Of a stretch of DNA of 64,000 bases, positions 1 through 9,148 are shown one piece after another; position 1 is the first letter of the stretch, and each line of letters starts with the position of its first letter. The stretch comes from Umbelopsis ramanniana AG. Its lineage: Eukaryota; Mucoromycota; Umbelopsidomycetes; Umbelopsidales; Umbelopsidaceae. Under the pieces are notes generated by a model. It was not told the DNA's origin. It did not search any database and saw only the letters and a program-made list of their open reading frames with translations. The stretch lies in contig NW_026252089.1 in the NCBI RefSeq assembly GCF_025399195.1, positions 620,001-684,000 of the forward strand. The letters run 5' to 3'. The translations under genes and the position numbers were made by a program.

Positions 1-181
1 TGTTTGCTGTGAGGACGGTCAAGGCTGTCTGATGTACGATCAAAAGATCAAATCAAGTGTGTGATCTATACTTGTGTTCCAACCTCCGACAATAACAGAA
101 TTGCAATCCAATCGTTAGGCAAAAACTGCTCACATTAATGCATATAAGGCCATACGTATTTTAAGGGCTAACGCGCTACTT

Positions 182-720
182 TTATTGCTTATCTTTTACA
201 ATATCTTCAGTTTCTTCAATTCCTTCTTTAACTTCATGGCTATTGGATGATTGCTCTAAACATCCTGTGTCTCCAAGATTATAAATCGCCAAACACGGCG
301 GCAGGCAGAAAAACTTCGACATTTCTCACTCTGTCTTGCGCGAAAACATCGAGATGGCTATTTCTCACATGTATCAAGCGCTACTAATGAGTAATTGTAA
401 TAATGAATTCACACTATCCTTTAGTTTCATAACATAGGCTTTACCATCACCCAAATGACGACATTTCCCACTATACTAATACCATCTGCCATACGACGCT
501 CTTTCAAATCCGGATATTGCTATGCTCTCGTTGATACATCCCCTAGCAGTGTAGATAAATAATATATGCAGTCAAATGAGTAGGTAAGCAGTAACCGTTA
601 ACTGCCTTATGTGATTACATTCAGAATTGGTCTTTTGCCAACCTCTGCGTTCAGGGGGGTAAGCAGGACTTTACCTTTAACATCTTCAAACTAGCAACTT
701 GGATCATCACAACATAGCTT
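182..720 (-). other. Possible decayed or multi-exon coding remnant
   Basis: On the minus strand several protein-like open stretches follow each other, but in different frames and broken by stops. One is a complete ATG-to-TAA frame of 46 codons (322 to 182, beginning MSKFFCLPPC, with a Glu/Lys-rich tail). A second runs to a TAA at 279-281 and reads VRNSHLDVFAQDR before its end. A third near 550-440 contains MADGISIVGNVVIW. Around 655 an ATG frame breaks at a run of C. No single splice model joins them all. It could be the 3' part of a spliced gene, a pseudogene with indels, or a repeat. I do not recognise the product. Without a similarity search this is only a pointer to coding-like sequence at the window edge. 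Confidence 0.25.
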
Positions 721-1618
721 CAAAGATATATCCTGAACATTGTATGCAACTGCCTAATGCACTAGCAGACGGAAAGCTATCTGCTTAATTGACTATTTCT
801 GACAGAAAGAAAGTAAAACTAAATTGCCTTCAGAACTCATAAACCCTCTGAACGACAATGAATCCTAGCACTTTTATGAAATGCTCGAATGAAAAGTCGC
901 TCTTGTGTGTAGCAAAAAGACGAGCCTATGTGAACAACCAGGACATGCAACGTAACTTGATGCCAAAACCGGAACTACGCTGTTCTGGCGACTACTGAAA
1001 AAACTCAAATAGCAAACCCCAAGACACCTATGTAGAATACCCGGCGAAAGCCCACGTAGCCGCCATGCTGCATCTGCTTGTGTCCACAGCACCCACTATC
1101 ATGCAATGCATGCTTGACGTATGCTCGTCTATGCAGGGTTGTTATGTTACCAGAAAGAAACAGGAGAGAATCCAAATGTTTAATAGGCATGGCTGAATAG
1201 AGACAGAGAAACGACGATCACCGACATTCATGGTTACAAACATCAATACAATTTGCTCCAAAAATCTCATAGTTAAAGCGCTCTCTATGCCATGAGGTAA
1301 AGTAGCCATGCTTGATGTTGGATAGCTTTGTCCGGAGTAGTCTAGTACTATTGGTCCGCGACTCTGTCCAGAGTCTGACTACTTTGAGATCGTAACTAAC
1401 GAGCCAAACAGCTGATCAATGGCTTTTGCAAAGAGGGTTTATTTTGGCACAAAAACATCCTCTAAAGCGCGAAAAAAACAAATATTATATTAACTCATTA
1501 CAAATTTTTGGTAACACGCAACGGCTCCGGTGAAGAACTATTGCAAAAGTAGCCAAAAAAAAAAAAAAAATAGATGTGTTGAAACCCCCCAAGTCGGACT
1601 TGGAGATGGCATGTGAGG

Positions 1619-1627
1619 ATCAGATAA
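1619..1627 (+). promoter_or_regulatory. Iron-GATA factor site (ATCAGATAA)
   Basis: Exact match to ATCWGATAA, the element bound by fungal iron-responsive GATA repressors (Fep1/SreA/Urbs1 family). It lies in gene-empty DNA 1.6 kb beyond the FTR1 stop codon, so its target is unknown. Confidence 0.4.
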
Positions 1628-2300
1628 CCCGTACTCCATCCAACTGAAACCATCTGTCAGCGCCATTGTTCAAGATCTGATTATTCCATTCGAACACAAC
1701 GGAGTGGAATGCTTTGGACAACCGCTCTAAACTCGTATGCAAAAACTTGGTCACTGCATATCAGATCCAAGTCGGGCGGCAACCAAAGAAAAGAAACAAT
1801 AGTCAACTTTTTTTTTCTATGTCGACAGTCACTATGTTGGCTTCATGTGATGAGAGATTGCCCCCCTCGTCCAAGACAACAGAGCAGCATGACCGAAGAA
1901 AACCTTGACCTGAACAACAGGCCACCATTTTGGCTCATCCCTTTGGCCATCATCACCCCATCCGACTAGACTGGATCCAGCCAAGGAGTCAGAGTAGTAC
2001 AGATGAAAACAACGATCATCTGGCTTATAATGCCACACGGCACAGATCGGGGAACGTGTGGAAAGGAACGGTGAGTGAGCTCTGTTATGTGGGCGGGCGG
2101 AATACGAATGAGAATCTCAGATAGCCTGGGTAACATACTGTTCAGTATCTTAGTCATTCCACATTAGCTCTCTGAGGTACAGACATTGGAATCGTTGCCA
2201 TACTAGCAAGAAGCCTCGTGATGATCGGGAGAGATCATCATAAAGGGCAAGCATACCAAACATTAAAAAAAAAAGGTTTCGGGTAGCGTTAAGCTTGCCG

Positions 2301-2309
2301 TTATCAGAT
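2301..2309 (-). promoter_or_regulatory. Iron-GATA factor site (ATCTGATAA, minus strand)
   Basis: TTATCAGAT on the plus strand is an exact ATCTGATAA on the minus strand. It is the second of three sites left of FTR1. Confidence 0.4.
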
Positions 2310-2623
2310 TTTTCACACAACTTTAACGACAGCCTGCCGCCAACTGCGATTGAAACAAAGTCACCCAGTAGATCCAACTTAGTGTAAACAGGCCCAAAAA
2401 AAAAAATGATGGGGGAGGGATATGAAACTGTGTAGACATGCAACGGTAGGGAACACCATGGAAATTTGAGAATTCACTTATTATGGCAAAACAAAAAAAA
2501 AAAAACCTTTGCACCCAGCGAAATGCCTAAGCCGACTGGGTGTAGTCGCACGACTTTGGTGACAACTACAGTGTTCTTAGACCATCAGCATCTCCGATTC
2601 CGATCAAAGCTGCAATACGGAAA

Positions 2624-2632
2624 ATCTGATAA
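2624..2632 (+). promoter_or_regulatory. Iron-GATA factor site (ATCTGATAA)
   Basis: Exact ATCTGATAA, the third site left of FTR1. The flanking bases (AAATCTGATAAACC) are the same as those around the FET3-proximal site at 4613-4621. Confidence 0.4.
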
Positions 2633-2819
2633 ACCAACAAAGTGGAGAGCTACAGCGTCATCCTCCCGAGAAACCCACTTTTTTTTTTTTGTGTGCGTTT
2701 TTTTTTTCGGCTGCAGCAAGTGTTTCTGGCACGACTTTGGTCACAACTCCGGTATGGAAGAGAGATCTCCCGAACCATCAGCAATTCACAAGTTATTTGG
2801 CGTAAGATCGGCAAGTGAC

Positions 2820-3060
2820 CAAGTTTTTCAAATCACAAAGTGCCTGGTCAGCAACACAAGTTCAGGCAAGTAATCATGCAAATGACTTTCAGAATATCTG
2901 GAAGTGCGTGTTTAGCTACACAAGATCCATTGATCAACCAGGCAAAAAAGTCTTCAAGATATTTCAAAGTTTGAGCTTTGATACAACATTCAAAGTAAAA
3001 TCAGACTTTCATAAAATGTGAAAGTGCGTGCTTAGACACAAAAAGGTTCAACTGAGCAAT
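2820..3060 (+). repeat. Degenerate ~60-bp tandem repeat
   Basis: Four loosely matching units begin near 2838, 2902, 2967 and 3022 (steps of 64, 65 and 55 bases). The best pair reads GACTTTCA, then AAGTGCGTG, then TTAG and ACACAA, at about 2884-2924 and 3004-3041. The other two are weaker copies. The repeat lies beyond the 3' end of FTR1. It has no reading frame and no sign of a CRISPR architecture. Confidence 0.4.
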
Positions 3061-3247
3061 CAATCATTCTAGTGTCTTTCTTGATAGATAGTTTTAATTT
3101 AAATGTTTATTCGAGATGAATCGGGAGAGAGGTAGTACAATTAAAGAAAAGGCTGAGAGTTGGGAATGAGAATACAGGGATGATGGAGGATATGCAATAT
3201 AGATGTATGTACAAGTACAATTTTTTTAATAGAAAGGTTCGTATTCA

Positions 3248-4324
3248 TTATACTTTACGATCAGTGTCAATTTCGACGGTCTCATCTTGTTCTCTCTCTT
3301 TGGCACTGATGATAGCAGCAGCCTTTTGGATGGCCAAGTCAGGGTTGATTTTTTCTTCATGAGCTTCACGAGCTTCGTCGCGCTTCTCCTTGAAGTGAAG
3401 ATAGACCAAAGTAGCCGATACGAGAACCCAATAACCACAGTAAGTGACAATAGATCCAATAGTAGCAGTGTTATTCCAGCCCAAGATGGCATTGAAGATT
3501 TGCCAACCACCATTGTCACTCGTATTAAGTTCTGGGTTACCCCAGCTAGTGTGCCAAACAGCGGTGGTGACCTTGTAGTCGATAACATCACCTCCTTCTT
3601 CGGCAGATTCACCACCAATCACTTGGTTCCATGCATTTTGTTCAAAATAACCAACGGCCTTGGACAGCAGACCAGCTGCGATGAGATAGAGAATGCAGGT
3701 AGAGATGACGAAGAACCAGTGAAGTTTGACGAGGGATCCACCACGGTAAAGTAGATAACCTACCAAACAACCGCAGATGATACCCATGATGGCAGCAATA
3801 GGAATGGCTTTGGCTTGTTCACCGAGAGAAACACCACCCAGGAACACAATGGCTTCAAGACCTTCACGGAGGACGGTAATGAAGGGCAAAATGAAGAAAG
3901 CATAACGTTGCGATTTAGTGCGGAGGTCCTGCTTGCCAGCTTGAGCCTCCATGGACTTGGCCAACTTAATCTTCCACTTGTCTTGCATTTTTTCGGTTCG
4001 AAGCATAGCAATACCCATGACGGTAATCAAAAGACTGGCGACCAAGGAGAAGCAACCTTCCCAAATATCCTCACTGTTGGCCCAGAGATCGGATGCAACG
4101 GTGTACCAGACAGCAATGAAAGCAGCACCGATGGCTAAGCAAATGACAAGGCCAGCAATGGAGCCAAACCACACTTGCTTGCAAAGTCGTCTGTAGATAG
4201 TTCGATCATCAGCGAATACTTGCTTCAAGAAAGACAGCAAGACAGACACAATGATAGCAGCTTCGGTTGTTTCTCTGAACAAGATGAAGAAGATAGGCAC
4301 AGAAAACAAGTCTTCAGCAGCCAT
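3248..4324 (-). CDS. FTR1: High-affinity iron permease Ftr1
   Basis: Plasma-membrane permease that takes Fe3+ handed over by a partner multicopper ferroxidase. It is an intronless 358-residue protein of about seven membrane segments, a typical length for the family. The two signature motifs are visible: RETTE at residues 17-21 and REGLE at 153-157, with the conserved EDIWEG loop at 85-90. The upstream extension of the open frame begins at TTG, so I start at the first ATG (4324), which gives the family N-terminus MAAEDLFSVPIFF. From memory of the family, yeast carries RECLE at the first motif and Rhizopus carries RETTE. FTR1 is divergent from FET3 and shares a promoter containing iron-GATA sites, which predicts repression in iron-replete cells. 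The function call is very secure. Confidence 0.97.
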   Translation of the reverse strand: MAAEDLFSVPIFFILFRETTEAAIIVSVLLSFLKQVFADDRTIYRRLCKQVWFGSIAGLVICLAIGAAFIAVWYTVASDLWANSEDIWEGCFSLVASLLITVMGIAMLRTEKMQDKWKIKLAKSMEAQAGKQDLRTKSQRYAFFILPFITVLREGLEAIVFLGGVSLGEQAKAIPIAAIMGIICGCLVGYLLYRGGSLVKLHWFFVISTCILYLIAAGLLSKAVGYFEQNAWNQVIGGESAEEGGDVIDYKVTTAVWHTSWGNPELNTSDNGGWQIFNAILGWNNTATIGSIVTYCGYWVLVSATLVYLHFKEKRDEAREAHEEKINPDLAIQKAAAIISAKEREQDETVEIDTDRKV

Positions 4325-4478
4325 AGTGATAGAGAAGCTTGGGATGGAAAAGAGAAGGAAGTTGAAGGCCACGGGCAAATAAGAAAATGTTAAATATTGA
4401 AGCGAATCGCACGCTGAAAAAAAAAATGCTATATACTAGATTATTATAAAGTGCCCAAGTACAGGCTTTGAAAGTCAG

Positions 4479-4487
4479 TTATCAGAT
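4479..4487 (-). promoter_or_regulatory. Iron-GATA site, FTR1-proximal
   Basis: Exact ATCTGATAA on the minus strand, 155 bases upstream of the FTR1 ATG. Confidence 0.7.
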
Positions 4488-4612
4488 CAGACCAGACCCG
4501 AGTAATCTGATCTCGACTCGGGAACGCGTTTAGAGAGACCCCCCAATTTTATCTGATGAACAGCGGACACTGTAATTTTTTTTTATATACAGCGTGTTAC
4601 TCTAACGCGAAA

Positions 4613-4621
4613 ATCTGATAA
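4613..4621 (+). promoter_or_regulatory. Iron-GATA site, FET3-proximal
   Basis: Exact ATCTGATAA on the plus strand, 104 bases upstream of the FET3 ATG. Confidence 0.7.
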
Positions 4622-4724
4622 ACCCCGAGTCGCTTTCAAACACCTCCCCACCCATAAATTTTTTTCTTTTATATTTTATTTCCTGTGCTCTTCTCTTCTT
4701 CTCTCTTTATCCCTTCGTAGAATC

Positions 4725-6932
4725 ATGAAAGCCGTTAACAGATGCTTGCTTGCAGTCGCGGCTCTAGCTGCCTGCTCTAGCGCTGCCGATGTCACCTTGG
4801 ACTGGGACATCACCTATACAACCGCCAATCCTGATGGTCTCTTCGAAAGAAGAGTCATTGGTGTGAATGGCGCCTTTCCGTAAGTTTGGATGTGGGGCAT
4901 GAACATACTGGGCAAGTCGGTTAACCTTCTTCTCTCGCTCATAGTCCACCGGCCATCAATGTGACGATAAACGACACCCTCATCATCAATACTGTACGTA
5001 TAAATGAAATGAGTCGTACGGTCTACTTGCTTTGAACTGACGCATGCTCCTATATAGCACAACTCCTTGGACGTCCCTACCTCCCTACACGCACACGGCA
5101 TGTTCCAAAACGGAACGGCTTATTATGATGGGCCCGTTGGTGTGACCGAGTGGTATGTATAGGGTCTCGAAATTTTCAAAGCCATACTGGTTGGTGGCTC
5201 ACCATTTGATTTTTTTGCAACAGTGGTATTCCTCCCGGTGGAAATTTCACCTACGCTATCCCCATCACTCAAGTGGGTACTTACTGGATTCACAGTCACT
5301 ACCGAGGTCAATATATGGATGGTTTAAGAGCTCCTTTGATTCTGAATGATCCCACTCCCCCTTATCACTACGATGAGGACATTACTGTCAGCTTGAACGA
5401 TTGGTATCATGACCAATCCGAAACTGGCCTTGCTACCTTTATGAACGTCAATAACCCCACTGGCGCTGAACCTGTTCCCCGTACGTTTTTCTCATGATGG
5501 ACTTACATCGCACTGTACAGTTCAACGCTTACCCTTTTTCCATAGAATCCGGTCTGATCAACAACAACGCAAACGCGACCTTCAACTTTGTGCCTGGCAA
5601 GACCTACCGTGTTCGTCTCATCAATATGTCAGCTTTGGCCATGTTTATCTTCTCCATTGACAACCACACCATGGACATTATTGAAGTGGAGGGTGTATGT
5701 ATTTTCGACCCAACGTTTCTCCCCGCCCACCCGCACTTGAATTGGCCTTCTCACCTTTCTATGATTACAGGTTTACACACAACGCAAGACAGTTGACAAC
5801 ATCTTCTTGACCGCTGCTCAGCGCTACTCTGTTCTTATTACCGCCAAGAACGACACTAGCATGAACTACCTCATGCATGCTGACATGAATCCTGACATGT
5901 TTGATTCCGTTCCTGACGATCTTAACCTGAGTAAGTCGCTAGCCGTTTAGCCCCCGCGGCAACTCCGAGAATTTTGAATTTTTTTTCAGCCAATATTAAT
6001 CGTTTGCCCACGCACGCTCAGATGTCACTGCCCCCGTCATTTACAATCAGAATGCTCCCTTCGCTGCTGCCATGAACACAGATGATTCCGTTACCAACTT
6101 TGTTGACACTGAACTCGTTCCACTTCAAGCTGAGGCCGTTGCTCCTGCTGATATCTCTTACCCATTGTCATTTGATTTCCAAGTCTACTCCGATGGTATC
6201 AACCGTGGTGCTTTCAATGGCGTCCCCTATCTCATGCCCAAGACTCCTTCTTTGTTGACAGCGCTTACTATCGGTGCTGAATATGCCAATAACTCTGCAG
6301 TGTATGGTCCTCAAGGCAACGGTCTCATTGCTCCTCATTTGAAGAATATTCAGTTGGTTGTCAACAACTTGGATGCTGGTCTTCATCCTTTCCATCTTCA
6401 CGGTCACGTCTTCCAAGTCGTAGCCCGAGGTGATGGCATTTTCAATGAATCGGTCAACATCATCAATGAAACCCAATTGAACCCTGTTCGTCGTGACACT
6501 GTCCATATTCCTGCCGAATCCTTTGCCGTCATTCGTTTCCGTGCCGATAACCCTGCTGTTTGGTTTTTCCATTGTCACATTGAATGGCATTTGGAGAGTG
6601 GACTTGCCGTTCAAATTATCGAGGGCCCTGAAGTCATGGCTGATCGTGTCAAGCCACCGCAGCAAATGATCGACAACTGTGCCGCTTTGGGCTGGAGTAC
6701 AACGGGTAATGCTGCCGGTAAGCAAGGCTTGGATCTCAGCGGTGCTCCCGCCCACGTTGATTTGATCTACGACGGCTTCACTGCCAAGGGCAAGGGTGCT
6801 ATGGCTGCTTGTATTATCTCTGCTCTTCTCGGTATGGGTACCATTGTATGGTATGCCCAAGGCCAAGTCACTCCTCCAGCTGCTGCCGCAAAGGAAGAGG
6901 AAAAGCCAGAAGTTCAGGAGCCTACCCAGTAA
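4725..6932 (+). CDS. FET3: Multicopper ferroxidase Fet3
   Basis: Oxidises Fe2+ to Fe3+ at the cell surface and passes it to Ftr1. Seven exons: 4725-4879, 4945-4993, 5058-5152, 5224-5480, 5546-5694, 5771-5930, 6022-6932, giving 591 residues with all phases consistent. It has an N-terminal signal peptide, three cupredoxin domains and a C-terminal membrane anchor (about residues 552-572) with a short Glu/Pro-rich tail. Copper motifs are [19 protein letters not shown] and HCHIEWHL. The Glu of NPTGAEP and the Asp of RRDT correspond to yeast Fet3 E185 and D409, which are needed for iron oxidation, so this is a ferroxidase rather than a plain laccase. That correspondence is aligned from memory of the yeast protein. 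It lies head-to-head with FTR1, as in other fungi. Confidence 0.95.
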
Positions 6933-7405
6933 AAAAAAAAAAAACAACAACCAACTCGCGCCACTCTAATATATTTCGTTTTTGAAAATATTCTTTTATT
7001 TGTACTTTACCTTGTACATTTCATTCCAAAAAACCCCTCCTCATTTATTTCACACTCACTGTAATTTCATGTTTTTTGCCCCCACTCTTATTCGATATAA
7101 AATATAACACGAATCGCAATATCATATATACGAACCGCTGCATGACGTTGTCATTAGGAAGATACATGATGGAATGTGTGTACAGGTTTCGAAGGTGGAT
7201 TTTGGCAAAACAGACGCCGCCCATGAATCTATCTCGATAGCGACCAACTAGGTTTCAAAACATATGCATGATTGGGTTCTTTTCATTTTTATGAGGTTCA
7301 GAAGAACAAGGTCTGCCTGGCAGAAAAGAAAAAAAAAAACAGTATATATAAAACAAAACTTCAGTGAAAGAAGGAATTAAAAAAAAAAAAATAGGCTACG
7401 TCCAC
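6933..7405. other. Convergent intergenic region
   Basis: 3' flanks of FET3 and the mucin-like gene. It is A/T-rich with A tracts at about 6933-6944 and 7330-7340. I see no gene. Confidence 0.6.
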
Positions 7406-9148
7406 TTAAAAGTACTGGTAGTTCTTCATACCATCCTCATCCTCTTTAGTCCAGGCATCTTGAGGGACGATGGAAGGTGTGTGGGTTCGGAAGGGATTAT
7501 GAGAAGGTGGAGGAAGTGTTTGGTTAGGCATCACCACTCTGGCAGATGCATGAGAAACCGCTGGAGAAAAGATAGGGTCGGCCACGCTCTCGTCGTCACC
7601 TATGCCGACATGATGGTGGCCAGAACCAAATGTCGTAGAGGACATACGATTGGAGCCCCGTCGCTCAGCGTCTACAAAGCCCGACCGCGGTGGACTAATA
7701 AGAGCTTCCCAATTACTTCCATTGACAGAACTCAAGCCTGAATTTCGCACCGACGATGCTATGGACGGAGAGGACTTGGCCAGCGGGCTGGCAGCTGTTT
7801 GAATGGGGTGACGGTTGGCAAGAGCATTTTGAAGGAAATCGAATTTCGACGATCGGGGGGCATGCTTGTACGTAGCCAATGGGACACTGGCCATCATGAC
7901 CGGCTGGGAACTGGTATACGATGTGGCGTCGCCGTCTTCAAAGGGGGACATGGTCCCTGACAAGCTGTGGAGTTGGTTATCTTTGTAGTAGACGGCGGAT
8001 TGTCGTCCAATAGGCGACATGCTCATCGACATACTGCTCAGGGACTCCAGCGCCGCCTGCTCGCTGGTAAAAGAGTAATCTGATTTGTGTCGCTCGGCGT
8101 TGTTCATCCGTTTGAAACTTCCCATGTTTTTATCGTTCAGGTGTCCATTGAGTGCCATGGACGGCGTGAACCCTCGCATCCGCTGTATTTGATGGTTTCG
8201 ATTACGCCTTCGTACGCACAACAGCACCCCTACGGCACATCCTACACCCCCTACAGAGCCTAGCACAATACCAGCGATTTTTCCAGCAGAATTTTGTCCA
8301 GATGATGAAGAGGATGGCCCGCAAATCGAATCACTGCACGTCCCGGATAAGCACATATTACCGCTGGAACATGCAGTTCCATCAGCTAGCATCACTTGGC
8401 ATGTTTGATTGCTTGCATTGCAGTATTGCCCTGTGGGACACGTGGCATTATTGGCAGAGCAACTTGCAGTAGTAGGGAGTGGTTGCATAACGGATGTAGA
8501 TGCCGCTGATGCAATGACACTCGATGATATTAAAGTCATAGAACTTGACGGAATGAAAACAGATGATATACTGGATGGCTGTGATGCTATCACACTGGTA
8601 ACGTGGACAACTACATCGGTCGTGGTAAATGGAGCAGGATTACTGGGGGTTGTTTGTGGGGATTGCGTGACAGTTGGAGAAGGTTCTTCTGTGGTAGTTT
8701 CAGTGGTAGGTGCGTCTGTTGTTGTGGTCGTAGTAGTAGGCTCTTGGGTTGTTGTGGTAGTTGTGGTAGTCGACTGAGGGGTCGGTGAACTGGTACCTGG
8801 ATCTGGTGTGGCTGAAGTTGGATCATCCGTTGATGTACTGTCCGTAGCGCCAGAATCGCTGGAACTCCCGTCTGTTTGCGATATATTCTGATCTGATGGA
8901 GTCGTTGAATCTGTAAAACGAATTGTTAGTGCACGATACCCCAAGTGTGAATTGATCCATAAAGGCATGCTGCTGAATTACCTATACTGGATTGTGCGAC
9001 TTTATAAAAAAAAAAGGATCAACGGTCAGATTACATTTAGTATACGGGTCGGATATGACTACTTGTCAATGTTTCAATCGTACTCACCAACACCAATTGA
9101 AAGAAAAACGAGTAATAGGATGATAAAAAGAGGGCTAAACTTGGTCAT
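7406..9148 (-). CDS. Mucin-like single-pass membrane protein with Cys-rich domain
   Basis: Function unknown. Three exons (minus strand): 9148-9088, 8999-8982 and 8910-7406, giving about 527 residues. Exon 1 encodes a hydrophobic signal peptide (MTKFSPLFIILLLVFL). Exon 2 would be only 18 nt. Skipping it also keeps the frame. In order there follow a long Ser/Thr/Pro-rich stretch with TTTTTT runs, a Cys-rich module (CPTGQYC, CLSGTC, CG ending) with several N-glycosylation sequons, one transmembrane helix (GKIAGIVLGSVGGVG...VLLCV) and a basic stop-transfer RRRNRN. A cytoplasmic tail of about 250 residues rich in Ser, Met and Pro completes it. The layout suits a cell-wall or plasma-membrane sensor-like protein, but no family is recognised, so that role is inference. 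Confidence 0.8.

Larger units (their letters stand above)
721..2800. other. Gene-poor stretch left of FTR1
   Basis: I see no credible gene here. Open frames are short, start at non-ATG codons or run through A/T homopolymers (A tract near 1555-1570, T tracts near 2680-2710). The notable content is three exact iron-GATA type motifs, listed separately, and a 20-nt sequence at 2548-2567 repeated with one mismatch near 2729-2748. These suggest regulatory or degenerate repetitive DNA. Confidence 0.5.
4325..4724. promoter_or_regulatory. Bidirectional FTR1/FET3 promoter
   Basis: The 400 bases separate two divergent ATGs. The region holds two exact ATCTGATAA sites (4479-4487 on the minus strand, 4613-4621 on the plus strand) and two near matches (ATCTGATCT at 4505-4513, ATCTGATGA at 4551-4559). 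TATA-like sequence lies near 4584-4590 for FET3 and near 4430-4437 for FTR1. A pyrimidine-rich leader precedes the FET3 ATG. Co-regulation by an iron-sensing GATA repressor is the simplest reading. Confidence 0.8.

Noticed and set aside
1330-1400. tRNA-like string near 1330
   Set aside because: No acceptor stem pairing and no proper B box could be formed.
2466-2873. 135-codon plus-strand open frame
   Set aside because: It runs through A and T homopolymers (poly-Lys, poly-Phe) and has no conserved pattern.
2820-3060. CRISPR-like interpretation of the tandem repeats
   Set aside because: Units are degenerate, spacers are not distinct, and the DNA is eukaryotic.
4325-4378. 18-residue N-terminal extension of Ftr1
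   Set aside because: The extended frame begins at TTG. Homologs begin at the internal Met, which is an ATG.
6168-6950. 260-codon minus-strand open frame
   Set aside because: It is antisense to the FET3 last exon. It begins in a poly-A derived Phe/Leu run and matches no known protein pattern.
8700-8790. Trinucleotide-like repeat in the Thr-rich region
   Set aside because: It is explained by the poly-Thr coding stretch of the mucin-like protein.
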